A DNA stretch of 60,000 nt from Branchiostoma floridae (Eukaryota > Chordata > Leptocardii > Amphioxiformes > Branchiostomatidae): NCBI RefSeq assembly GCF_000003815.2, contig NC_049980.1, positions 20,195,743 through 20,255,742 of the forward strand, given 5' to 3'. A program made the translations under genes and the position numbers. Positions 13,801 to 25,800 of this stretch are shown here, one piece after another. The notes under the pieces were generated by a model. That model searched no databases and was not told where the DNA came from. It saw only the letters and a program-made list of their open reading frames with translations. Within the stretch, counting starts at the first letter, position 1. Each line of letters starts with the position of its first letter.

Positions 13801-16800
13801 AAATTTTTAAACACCAGACAAATGTTTCAAGTGAGGGAACTTTCCTATAATTTGACTAATAAGAATTTTGCAAACCCTAGTCCAGCATCAAGTTTACATT
13901 AAATTTTTATTTTGTATTTTACAATTTGCAGTAAAGATTTGTTTTTCATTTTAAAAACATAGGAAAAAAAGAAAATATTTTTTTACTTTTCGTCAGATAG
14001 ATAAATAGAAGAGGAAGATAAATATGAAACAGAAAGATAAATAAGTGCAGCAAGGTTTCTCTTCTAGCTCACAAAAACTGTACCATTTTGCAACATCCTC
14101 GAATTCATGAATATGTCAAAATATCATCATATGATTCACAGTGGGGTCAAATCTGGAAGCTTAGGAAAAATTGTGCCTAAAGCTCCAGTCAATATACATA
14201 TGCATCTGAACGACACTGTCCTAATACAAGTCCACAGGAAAAATCGAAAGCAATAAGTCACTTTAGTTGCCCTTACACCTTTGCATCATCCATCTCATGG
14301 ATGGTAACCTTGTTTCTGCCCCTCCTCACAGCCCCCAATGTACATGTGTGCAGGTTTTATTAGAAAGGGTCGAGACAAGGACACAGGCCTCATGTATTGC
14401 ATGTCCCTGCTTGGCTTGATGGTTCCAGACAAACACCCTGCAATCCTCGGCACATTATTCACTCTCCCTTCCATGTGCAGCAGTCTCATCCTGTGGATAT
14501 GTGCCAGACAAAACATTCTTCATCTGGTAATTCCCTTGACTTATGTGCATAAAGTGCATAATGTATCACACAATAACTTTGGTTAATAACCAAGGACACT
14601 TCTGTGCAATGTCCTTATAGATAATGAAGCTAAAATAAAACAATTGCAGAACAAAGAAGATGTAATGTAATGTAACCCTCTGGTTTTCTCAAGAAAAAGG
14701 AAAGTTACAACCCAGACCCCTCTTTTTTGTACATTTTGCTACAACCTTTCCTTAAATGTTGCTTGCAAAATGTTCCACATAGCAATACTTGTGTTCTTCC
14801 ATAAAATGTTTATCATGACAGTACATTTGGCCCCAAATAATATCATTACTGTTGATACCAGCTATGCTAGGGTCAACATCACTGCCTACCGTCCACCATT
14901 CAGCTTACTTTTTAGATTCACATTACATTTTGTCCCCCTCATTTTTCCTTCTGGATATCAATATGTATGTAATATCAGTATATCAGCTATTCTTACTGAT
15001 AAAATTTCTTTGTTGTATTATACAGTTTTAATGCACTGTAATGTCCTCACATCAATTCAGCACCTCGCTATCCACTTTTGGACACTTTCTATTTTTGTTG
15101 AAATAAACCATTGATTATCTTAAGACCATGCCAAGCCTGACACCTACAGTAAGTGATACCTGACCTACAGAATGTAGATCATACCTGAAACCTGATACAA
15201 TCTCCCTGGAACAGCAGATTCAATTTGCATTTATTGGAAGATAATAGAATTGAAAATCACTGTGCTACTTTGCCTATAGGATTTTACGACTTCGGGGAAA
15301 AGGCCAGACTGATTCGGTCACTTTGATAACAGATTTTCACTGTCACTTGCAGGCATTGCTTTCTGAAAGTCATATTCCTTTTTTGGAGATGAGTATATGG
15401 TTTGATTGATGACAGTTGTACCATGAGACATTACTGTCCTGAGGTGTTTTATTGACAAGCTGTCACATGGTAAGAATTGAGTCTATATTGAATGCAGTAT
15501 GTTCAAAGGGAATACAAGTCTCTGCCTGGGTGCAGTCTGCCTGGCAGTGTGTTTTGTCATTCCATACCAGGTATTCCTGAGTTTTTGGGCCATTTTGATG
15601 TACAGACAAACCTGCCCAAGAAAACCATTCGGCTGATGAAATCTACTCTATGTCAGTATATGGCCAGGTGGTCACTCCAGACAGGTTTCTTAATGCTGGT
15701 ATCAATGGGAAAATCAAAGGGACTATCAAAAAGTGGTCACATTGGCCAGTGGGTCCTATGTAGTGTTGATCACTTGGTTTGACACAAATAACTCATGTTA
15801 TGTTCATAATTTATCTGGAATTGAATGTTATGCAAAGTTGGTTGGTTAGAAAACTTTCCCTTGCTCTGCTAATTTACAAAAAACATCTTTATCCCTCTCA
15901 GAGTCATGGCCATGGGTTGATTATGCTGATCAATTTAAGACTGTGTGATCGTCGGCCCTTGACCAGTGCTACACTCTGGTCAGTGCAAAGCTCCCTTGGC
16001 AACAGCTGATCAACTGCTGAGAAGCCAAAAATAAAATGTAATGTATGACATGACAGATCGCTGAATAGATTTTCAAGAAAAGGAACATATTGCATCATAT
16101 TCCAATTATGAAAAGAAGGGTTATACAAAACCAATTTTGGTTGCTTTATGGTAACTCAGTGATTGCTGTCTCGTGGAAAGGGGGCTTTAACAATCAGAAC
16201 AGGTGCATTGAATCAGCTACAACAGACCTTTTGTCTACAACAGTATTTTTCGCATTGTTGTGACCTTTCTACAATGCTAGGTTACATGTGACCCTTCTAT
16301 ATTCTACATCAGGTTGTAAAATGTATTATTTTCAATAGAATACTGTTTGCAATAGCTCACTCACAATGTCTGAAGACATGAGAGTTTCTGTTAGTTGATG
16401 GAGAAAGAGGTAGAGAAGTTTTCTTTTGAAGTACTTTTTTCTGTATAAATTGGCATGATCGTTTCCATTATTTGACAAGTAAAATTTCTAAGCTCTGCAA
16501 CTGAGGTACGGCGCTTTGTGTACCAAACAATTTTGGCCCTATGGCAGGCTTCCTGCCCAGTCTCGAGGGCCTCTAATCAGCTGTCATGTTANNNNNNNNN
16601 NNNNNNNNNNNNNNNNNNNNNNNNNNNNNNNNNNNNNNNNNNNNNNNNNNNNNNNNNNNNNNNNNNNNNNNNNNNNNNNNNNNNNNNNNNNGTGGTGCCG
16701 AGGTGTTTTGATGATGCTTTCGATTTTCCCATCTGCCTCACTTTGCATACAGCTGATTGTTGCTTCAACCACTGCCATTTTTAGTTTCGTTATTTTGTTC

Positions 16801-19800
16801 CACATCAAATTTTAGAGGCCGCTATTGTTAGATTTGGCACCAAAGCTGAAAATGTTCTTCAGGGCAATATTTCTCTTATTGTTTCCATTTATACAGACAT
16901 GTAACCTAGGAGCTTTTTCTGTTAAAAGCTCCTTGATGTAATATGTTTCATAACATTTTGTGTTCATCTATGGCCAAAAGATGGCCGGTATATAGATATG
17001 TTGAACTAGTGCAGTTCTGAGGACCAAATTAATGCTGATATATATACAGACCCCTTGTTTTTAACACATCCGTACAGCACAGCAATGTACTCTTCAAGTA
17101 TTGCTGGGCAATTTGATAACTTATAGGTAAATACAGCTTATTTTTCAAAGGAATGCCAAAACCATTGACTTTTTGATCCATCAGTTCCTACAAAATGGGT
17201 CTTTAATCTAGAAAAGCCACAGATTAATTCTATCAAGGAGGTTCAATTGTTTTCTAAATGCCCTACTATGAAACAAATGTTTGATCAGACTAATTTTCAG
17301 AGAGAAAACTTTCAATGTAAAAGAGACTAGTCCGGGTGTCAAGCAGAGGTGAGAAGCAGTGAAGCAGATCACGTAAAGCCGAGCATCAATCTGTTCTGGA
17401 GTTGTGAAAATTTGTTGATGGATCACCATCAGTCCATGCTGCAGTGGACAGAGTCATCACGGTGTAACCAGACTGGCCAATCAGACGTGACCATAGATGA
17501 ACAGATGGGGGGGACATACTGCATCATGACCTGAAAAGAAACCATCTGCCATAAGCCACTCCATGGACCCTTTCTTTAAAAACATGCTAATTGATGATAA
17601 TTGGTCTACCATAGGGACCCTGGTAGCTACATGGGTGCACTCCCCATCCTTCCATAACATACAATTTTGTTTTCATTTGATAACTCTATCATAGTACAAA
17701 ATCCTTCACAAGTAGAGCAAGTACATATATATATATATATGAAGTGACAATTGAGCCGATGTTGTCTGTAGAAATGGTCAACAATTATGTATCTGCATTG
17801 TTTGCATACTTAAAATGCATTGTATGAACAGAATGAAATATTTTTTTGTATTGTGTGATATAACAAAACTAAAAATGTCAAAGGCTACAAAAATAAACAA
17901 TATGCAAATTATCCAAAGTTGATCATACTGTTTTTAGCCAACACCCACCCACCCCCCCTCCATGTACTTGTTTGAGAACTTGACACATGCAGCATCTAGG
18001 AGTACAAAAGATGTTTCAATGCATTCATTCCATATTAACAAGAAACCCAGTGTTAAGAATACTCTTATCTAGATTTCAAACAAGTTTTCTTACATGTAAA
18101 TTTGTGTGTATCTTGGATCAGCCCAAACTGCATATAACCCAGCACCGCCATTACCTTGCACGTTTGATCGTAAATTGTCGTTGGTAGGAAAACTGCAGGT
18201 TGTGAGTTTGAAGCATGACTTCTGCTGCCTACCTTGTGGTGTAGACATTCATGTGGAGTTATCAGCCGCGCCATGGCTGCAGGCCACGGCTCTTATCTCC
18301 CCCAACATCTCCCACCGCCTCTGGGAAGGATGATGGGATAGGTCTGCATCCATCTTGTTTCATATTTCCCCCTACCGCTGGGTACGTCCGATCTGATAAT
18401 GCCCGAGAATCACTGCTTCAGAAGTCAATTCACTGGTTGACAAATTGCCGCGATGAAAACTTAACTATCTGCTTGATTCCCAGTGAAGCAATCGGAGATA
18501 CATATTTATTAACCTGCTTCTGGTCACAGATTTTTTTCTGACATTTCTATTCAAGCCTGAAGACATGTTAAGGAAATGCAAGTGTACTCATGGTTGAATA
18601 TTGATGGTCTATAAAATAAATTGCAAAAAGAACAATTAGAAAGGAAACAAAGAACTACTCTGTATTCAGTGAACAAAGAACTACTCTATCTCTGAGCTAT
18701 TTAGGTACATCACCGGTACATATGTCCCGTGTACAAAATGTATGTGGACTGAATGTACGCCATTGTGCAATGTATAGAAACACAACAGACAAAATTGTAA
18801 TTCATGAATGATTCTGTTGTATGATAAGTCCAAACCTTCGAATTCAAAAACTTTATGTGTAAGTAGTACAACAGTAGTACTTAGTACAACAAAATAAAGG
18901 CAACGTCTTTGCACAGATGTGTATGTTATATCACCACCCAATACATTGTACGTTGAATTTGTAGCATTATAGATTTTTTTATGCTTTGGCATATCTGTGT
19001 CGATATTCCAATAGGATATGCTGAGGCGATAAAATATTTATACCTGTTGGTTTATAACTTTAAAAGGAAAGCAGTTACATGTACATGTACCATTTTATTG
19101 GTATTACTTTGATGTGGCTGCTATTTATGATCAACAATATCACAGTTGTAAAGTTGTAACTGCAACAGTTCTCAGACATCAGTGCCATACAGACCAAAGA
19201 GAAAACGTGAGTCGTATAGTCACTATTCTTACTCTTGCAGTTAACACCCCCCCCCCCACACTCCATCTATCTATTTTCCAATTGTCTACTATATTATTGT
19301 ATTAAGTCATTGCACAGTATATAGTTGTATTTATGATATCAAAGTCTCCATTTGAATTTAAATCATGCCTGAGAAAAATGTTCAAATCTATGTCGTCATA
19401 CTATCAGCAGGGGAAGGGTGAGAAGATATTAGTAAGCACCAATTTAAGAACCTTGACATCTTTATCCTTGTCCCAACTGTCTCCATGTTTCCAATATAGA
19501 AATATAGGTACCATCATTATGTATCACTAGCTGTCTAATGTACCCTCCCAAGAGGACAGCTGCCAGGTTTATGGTCTCTACGGTCGTCATTTCCCACTAT
19601 TTCCACCTAGCAGGACTCCCCGCTCTCCGAGCAACAGTAGAAAGCATGTTTTATATTGCCCCCATATAGCTGCAGCGTTGAGCCAGCAGGTTCCCATGTG
19701 AGGCCTGGAGTTCTCCCTAAATGGTGTAATTAACACTGCAAGTGGACTGATGTAAATAATAGTGGAGCTCTGTGGCCACATCAGTCATTGTCAGGTGTGA

Positions 19801-22800
19801 AGTGCCTGACACCTGGGATGGAGAGACTTGGGGATGCCACATAGACATTGTGCACAGAGATGGATGGATGGAAGTTAAACTTAACTTAAAGTGCAGTAAT
19901 ATTTGTGGTATACTTTTCTACAGTAACAGCTCTGTTACAGCTTTAGGCGCTGTCCATGGGGGTGCAAATTGGCCATTTGACAAAAAACGCCTACCAGAAT
20001 TCTATTACCTATGCCCATTGTTTTTAGGAGACTCCAAACACATTGTTTTTAAATGCTACTTTTATCTAAAGGGTCCAAAACCACAGGAAGTTGTGGCTGG
20101 AGAATTCGACAGGATTAATAGATATATACATATTTGTATTAGTTAGGTAAGATATAAAAGATCTTACAATGTGAAAGTTTAATATCAGTTTAAACATTGC
20201 CAACTAATGTTCTAAAAAGGAAGAGGAGAAATGATGGTCATCCTGTTTGGGAATGAATTTATGAAAGGATAGAAGAAAGGCATTGTGAATTGTTCTCCAA
20301 TTGTATAACTGATAATAGCCCAATGTCAAAGCCTCAGTGCAATATATTATGAAGTAACTTTTAACATCAAGGGCAGTACATGTCAGATATTATCTGGTAC
20401 ACATTACACCTTTGTGTCTACAAATTGATGCCTAGATCAGTGGACCTAAGGTTACAATAAGTGCACCTTTTTGATTGGATTGCTCTGTACCAAGTTTTGT
20501 TATGGCACTTCTGGGAGTTCTCCGTGGTGCTGATTATATTTCCCTCTCTGTACTCTGTACATATCAACCCTTACTCTGTATAGGGGAGAGGGAAATACAT
20601 GACTTTTGCTCATCATTCTTTGTGTTCTTGTTATTCTCCTTCTGTAAGTTTACTCAACACCCTTCCCAAAGGTTACACACTGGTATCTTTAGACTTATTG
20701 ACATGAAATTTGATATGCAGGTGGCTTGGGGAAATAGACCAACTTCCCATTATTTCCCCACAGGCTCCCAGGATTATCTTCTTTTTTTTATTAGTAGAGA
20801 AGAGAAAAAAGTTAGCAATGAATTTCACCAATCCCAAAAATGGAGATTTTCCACATTTTCTTGATGAACTTCATTCTTTCACAATACATGTAAGATACAC
20901 ATACTATTAGGAGCAAGCTTGACTTTGTGTCTAAGTAATGGGAGATTTTTGTCCCAACACTGTTTATTTCATCATGTATGATATTATCATTGGATATGCA
21001 TATAGTTTTTGATGATCTTTAGTACCCTTTGCGTGGTCAGGTGTGATAAATATATATGCCACAAACCTTGCATAACTCTTGGTTTATTTGCATATTTGAC
21101 CCATAAAAGTACCTCTTAGATTCTGTATGCATGGTTTGAAGGAAGAACATGGCCTCACTTGTCATTACTGATTAAATCACAAACATCTACCTGGTTGTCT
21201 TTTTGTTTCCGTGTGTTGTGGGAATAATCTGTCAAATTCTGTTTATCAAGGTTTAATTTTTGATGTGGTATTTTTTTTAGTGGTTACCATTTATGATTGA
21301 TTTAACCCATGTACACATGTAATCCTTTGTTGTCACACAGTTGTATAGTACTATTAGCACAGATTTGATTGTTTTCCACACCCATGTCGAATGAAGTACA
21401 TATATTAACTGTTACCTTCCTGGAGTGCTGCTAAATGTTACCCTGGCTACTCCCCTGAGTTTTCCCCTCTCCTGAGCACAGTAAGACTGGCAGTACAAGG
21501 GTCATCCCTGGCCATGTTTGTGGCTTTATTGATTCCTGGAGACATTCCCCCAGGCCACATCCACAGATTTCCCCCCATTTCCCAGAGGCGCTGTAATTAG
21601 TTCTACAAATACTGGGGTGGATTTGGAGTCTTCATTATTGGGGTAAATTGAAATCGATGCAGAATTAATTAGCCTGTGTCTGGTAGATGATCTTTGTGTA
21701 GGGATGGCTTTTTCCATCCCAGCATTTCAGTTTGTTATGTTTGAAGTGCAGAGATGACATATGTTTACACTTCATTGTTGAAAGTCAGCCAACAGAAACA
21801 TTATAATTGCATTTAATCAGTACCCTGTGCTAAGACTTGGCACTGTCTGTACACAATTTCTATTATAGCCACAGCATTACCAAAACTGTTTTTCTTTCAT
21901 TATCTGCTCCCCCACCCACCTAAAAGTGCCATTCCCAAACTATTTTCCCAGCCAACTACGAACTGTTGGATCCAAGAAATAGTTTTTCTGATGGAAAGAT
22001 TGGTGAATCCTCTTATCTCATGGAATGTTAATGTAATTTAGGAAAATGGAAACCCAATTTTTATGTTAATTTGCATAGGAAAGGAGGCAGCTTTGATTTA
22101 GATGGGAGACCTAATCTGATAGAAATTGATAAATTTTTCAGTGCCAGGATTTTCTGAGAACAAGCTAATCATTAAAAGCATGTGTGCATAAAAGCAATCC
22201 ATAATTGAAAGCGTTTACAGGAAAGTGGACCAGGGAGAAATTGTTAAATAATTCAGGCACTAGTTTCCCTGTGAGAGCCTGTACTGGTTCTGGTACCCCT
22301 GGTCACACGTGAAAGAGGAAAAAAGTGCTTTTCACACAATCTGCACGGTTGTCAAACTGGATATTTCTTGCTACATTGATCACTTTGATGGTACGACGTT
22401 GGCACCCGCTCTGCACGTGGACAGCATATGGCACTATTCCAAATGAACAAGTTCTTCAGAAACCACGCTGTGTCTGGTGGGAGGTTAACAATAGAAGTGG
22501 AGATCCCTCCCCGCTCCACTACCTTTTGTACAGGAGCAGTGCTGCTCCCAGGCTGTCTGATTAAATAAGCACACCCACTGTTTATTCAACTGCCCAATTT
22601 CCAACCCTTCAGCTGGGACAGTACATGCACATAAATGCAATTAGGCAGATATGACCCAGATAAGTATTATATGCAAGACAATCTTGGAGTGTACAATAGT
22701 TGTAGAAATATGTCAAGTCACATTCAAGGTACAATGTCATATAGTTGTTCTGGGGAGTGTTTCAGATTTTGTTCTGAAATATTTCATCTTACATGTTTTT

Positions 22801-25800
22801 AACACTTAAAAATCTTCGTTGATATGAACATATATCAGTATATCATTTCTGTGTGGTATCGTTAAAAATTCTGTTTATATATCTAATATATCTATATTTA
22901 TTTATATCAGAAATTCGTACATGCATGTGCACTTGACACAGTCACAACTTTCTTGTTGTCAGATATGACTTCATGCATGATACTGATGAATAAATACATA
23001 CCAGTCTTTTGTAGTGAAGACTGCAATAGGATCTATTTTTTTTTTATAACAAGAGTTAGTTTGAGTGGAGGTGTAGAATAATATTATCAGAAAAAGACAA
23101 ATTGTAGGACATTTGTCATTCTGGATTATTATCTGGCAAATTGTTTTATGTAACAAACAAAATTCAGCTGTTTTTTGAGAGGCTGGAAAGGATACTTAAG
23201 AATGTAGATGCTTGATGCCATTCATTTCTGTTAAATCTGCAGCGAAAATCCTATGTCAAAAAAATTATGATGAATGTGACCAAGCTTTATTTTGATGTAA
23301 CATAAAGAAACACAAGCAGCTTAGAAATAATTGCAGTAAAATAGCAGACATGACAGTAATGAGTGCAATATAAATACTGAATCTAGTTTTCCATCACACC
23401 ATTACACCTCACATCCTGCCATGCTACACGTCAAATAACCACAGACACACAAGGACAAGCAAACAAACAAAAATCGAAAATATTACCTCTATTTCTAGGT
23501 GGTGATACTGTAAATGCGTCTGTCAGTTTCAAATCAGTACTGTTCAGTCAGTCAGTAATATTTCAGTACTGTGTGTTTAAGGTCAGTACCAAATAGTTCA
23601 TGCAAAGAATTGCCCAATTTTTCAGTTGATAACATTGTCTGTGACCTTCTCCTGACTGCAGGTGATCGTGCAGTCCGGTCGCACCCCCACCGTACTCCAG
23701 CAGCTGTGTGCCCTGCCCTTCCAGTACTTCAGCGATCCGCAGCTTGTGGCCGTCCTGTTCCCCACCCTCATCTCATGCTGCTACCAAAACGAACAGAACA
23801 GGAAGATCTTACAACAGGAAATCAGTTCATCCTTACTAGCCACATTCATCGAGGTATATAATTCATGGCTACATATATATGTACATATGTTTGTATGTGT
23901 ATTTGCTTGTGTGGGTGTGGGTGGGTGTGTTAACATACATATACAGTATGTACTTACTTTTATATTTCAAATCAAAATTCATATGGTGTTTTGTCTTCTT
24001 TAATTACAATCATTAGCAAGACTGTTGATTCTAACTGGTAGGAAATATTTATAAAATAGTAATGTTATTGATAAAACTCAAATGTTGTTTCTTCCAGGGA
24101 AGAATACAAGACAGCCAACAGCAGATCCTGCTGCCATCTAAGAGACCCAAAACATCAGGTAAGTGGAGAGGAAAGTTATACATACATCTACATGATACTT
24201 TTTGTTGTTCCAGCTCACTAACTTAGTAGTCAAGTAGACCTGAAGGAAACCTTTTGGAAGGGTCTCTATAGTCTATTGTATGAAAGTATTGAGAGCTAGA
24301 GGGAAAGTTGTCATATCCAATTGCATAGTACATGCATGTACAAAAGTTAGATACATAACTGTTGGGTCACAGTTAACAATGTACCTCTTCAGTACAGTTC
24401 TAAACTACCAATTCTACATAAACGGCCTTGAGCCTTGGTGTTAGACTGTGAGATAATCCACTTGTTGGCATGCATGTCCCCTAGACTGGAACCTATGAGG
24501 CCAGTGGTGTAAGCCTCTCAGCCCTACAAGGTGTAGTGTGTCTGTGGGAGCGCATGTTTGGGTATTATGTGTAAAGGGAGTCATGTCTGTCTGCAGACTG
24601 TTGACAAGCCCAGCATGTCTCCTGTTGCTGACAGACTGGAGGGGATGGCTTTTCCTTCCCACACCTACATTTGTTTTCACACAAAACAGAACGACTATTC
24701 TAGACCCAGAGACTCTTTTGGGGGTACTTACAACCTACATGTACATCTTGTCGCCTCATGTCGGTATGGATCTCACATGTGTGGTGTGCCCCACACCTTG
24801 ATGATGTGGGCAGACTACATCATGAAGAAAATTTTGCCATGACCAGTGGTTCAAGGAAAATGTCAGTTTTCTTTGAACTTGAATCCTGAAGAGGAGGTAG
24901 ATGTTTCAGTGTAAAAATTTGGATAGTTTTCAATATTCACTTGTTATCTAAAAATATTAAGAAAACAACAGAGAACAGAATAACTTCTTTTATAATAGTT
25001 CCTTGAAATATGGATTTGGTTTTAGTCAGTCGCAACTAGTTAGTTAAATTTTGCTCTTAAGTGTAATCACTAACTTACCAGCAGTAATTTGACCTATACC
25101 TAAATGTATACCTAACATGTCTGCTTTCTGGCAAAAGGTACAAATGTACATTGAAATTTGAAGCCATGGACATGACTTTGGAGAAGAGATGAGGTTGTAT
25201 GATGTACCTCTCCAGAACCTACCTTCCCAGCGCTAGCAAGGAACCATTGTGAGAATGGTTTTGGACCATGATGGTTAACAGAACAGGTGATGAAGGAAAC
25301 TCCCAGCGAGCCCAGCACAAGGCCAGCAGTTTGTTTGTACAGACCCTCTCCATCCCCCTCATGAACCTGCCCTGGAAGGGAGAAGGCATTCTTGGCATGT
25401 GCTCGCCAACCCCAGTGTTTATTGTTTATGGCTGCGTGGCTCCAGTTCTTCTGCTGGAGACACTCCAATCTATGTCTGGGGAGGGCTGTCCGCCCCACAA
25501 GGGCAGAGGTAGTGCCCTGGGTGACCTCCCTGTTCTGGGTGGGCTGGGCCCTGTTGCTGCCACTTCTCCCTGGAGATGGGAAGTAGTGGGGAGGGATTAG
25601 GATCCCTGACTTACCTTTCATCAGCTTCTACAGGATGGAAACTGGAGGGGAGGAACTACAAGGGAAATAGGAAAGGCAAGAGGTTAGTAGTACAGCCCTA
25701 CTGGTGGTCAGGAGGAGTTGTTGTTGGTAGAGTCTAGATAGGACCTGAAACATTATATCCCAGCTTTTGCCAAAAAATACAAGTCTAGCCAATTACAGTT

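Larger units (their letters stand above)
13463..23661 (+). other. SCAPER: SCAPER intron, about 10 kb
   Basis: Phase-0 intron between two strongly conserved SCAPER exons. It holds one 100-N gap, a repeat copy at 15601-15783, an (AT)n run near 17727-17742 and several enhancer-like stretches (15890-16080, 17190-17430, 18240-18420, 19560-19800, 21400-21720, 22010-22270). No gene was recognised inside it. Open frames such as 14770-15114, 19772-20146 and 20475-20864 match nothing I know. Confidence 0.8.

Noticed and set aside
19772-20146. 124-codon frame (+) in a SCAPER intron
   Set aside because: No recognised domain and no splice sites in phase with flanking SCAPER exons.
25112-25621. 169-codon frame (-) and 110-codon frame (25268-25600, +) in the last SCAPER intron
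   Set aside because: Overlapping open frames on both strands in a GC-rich block, with no protein match and no phase-compatible link to SCAPER exons.
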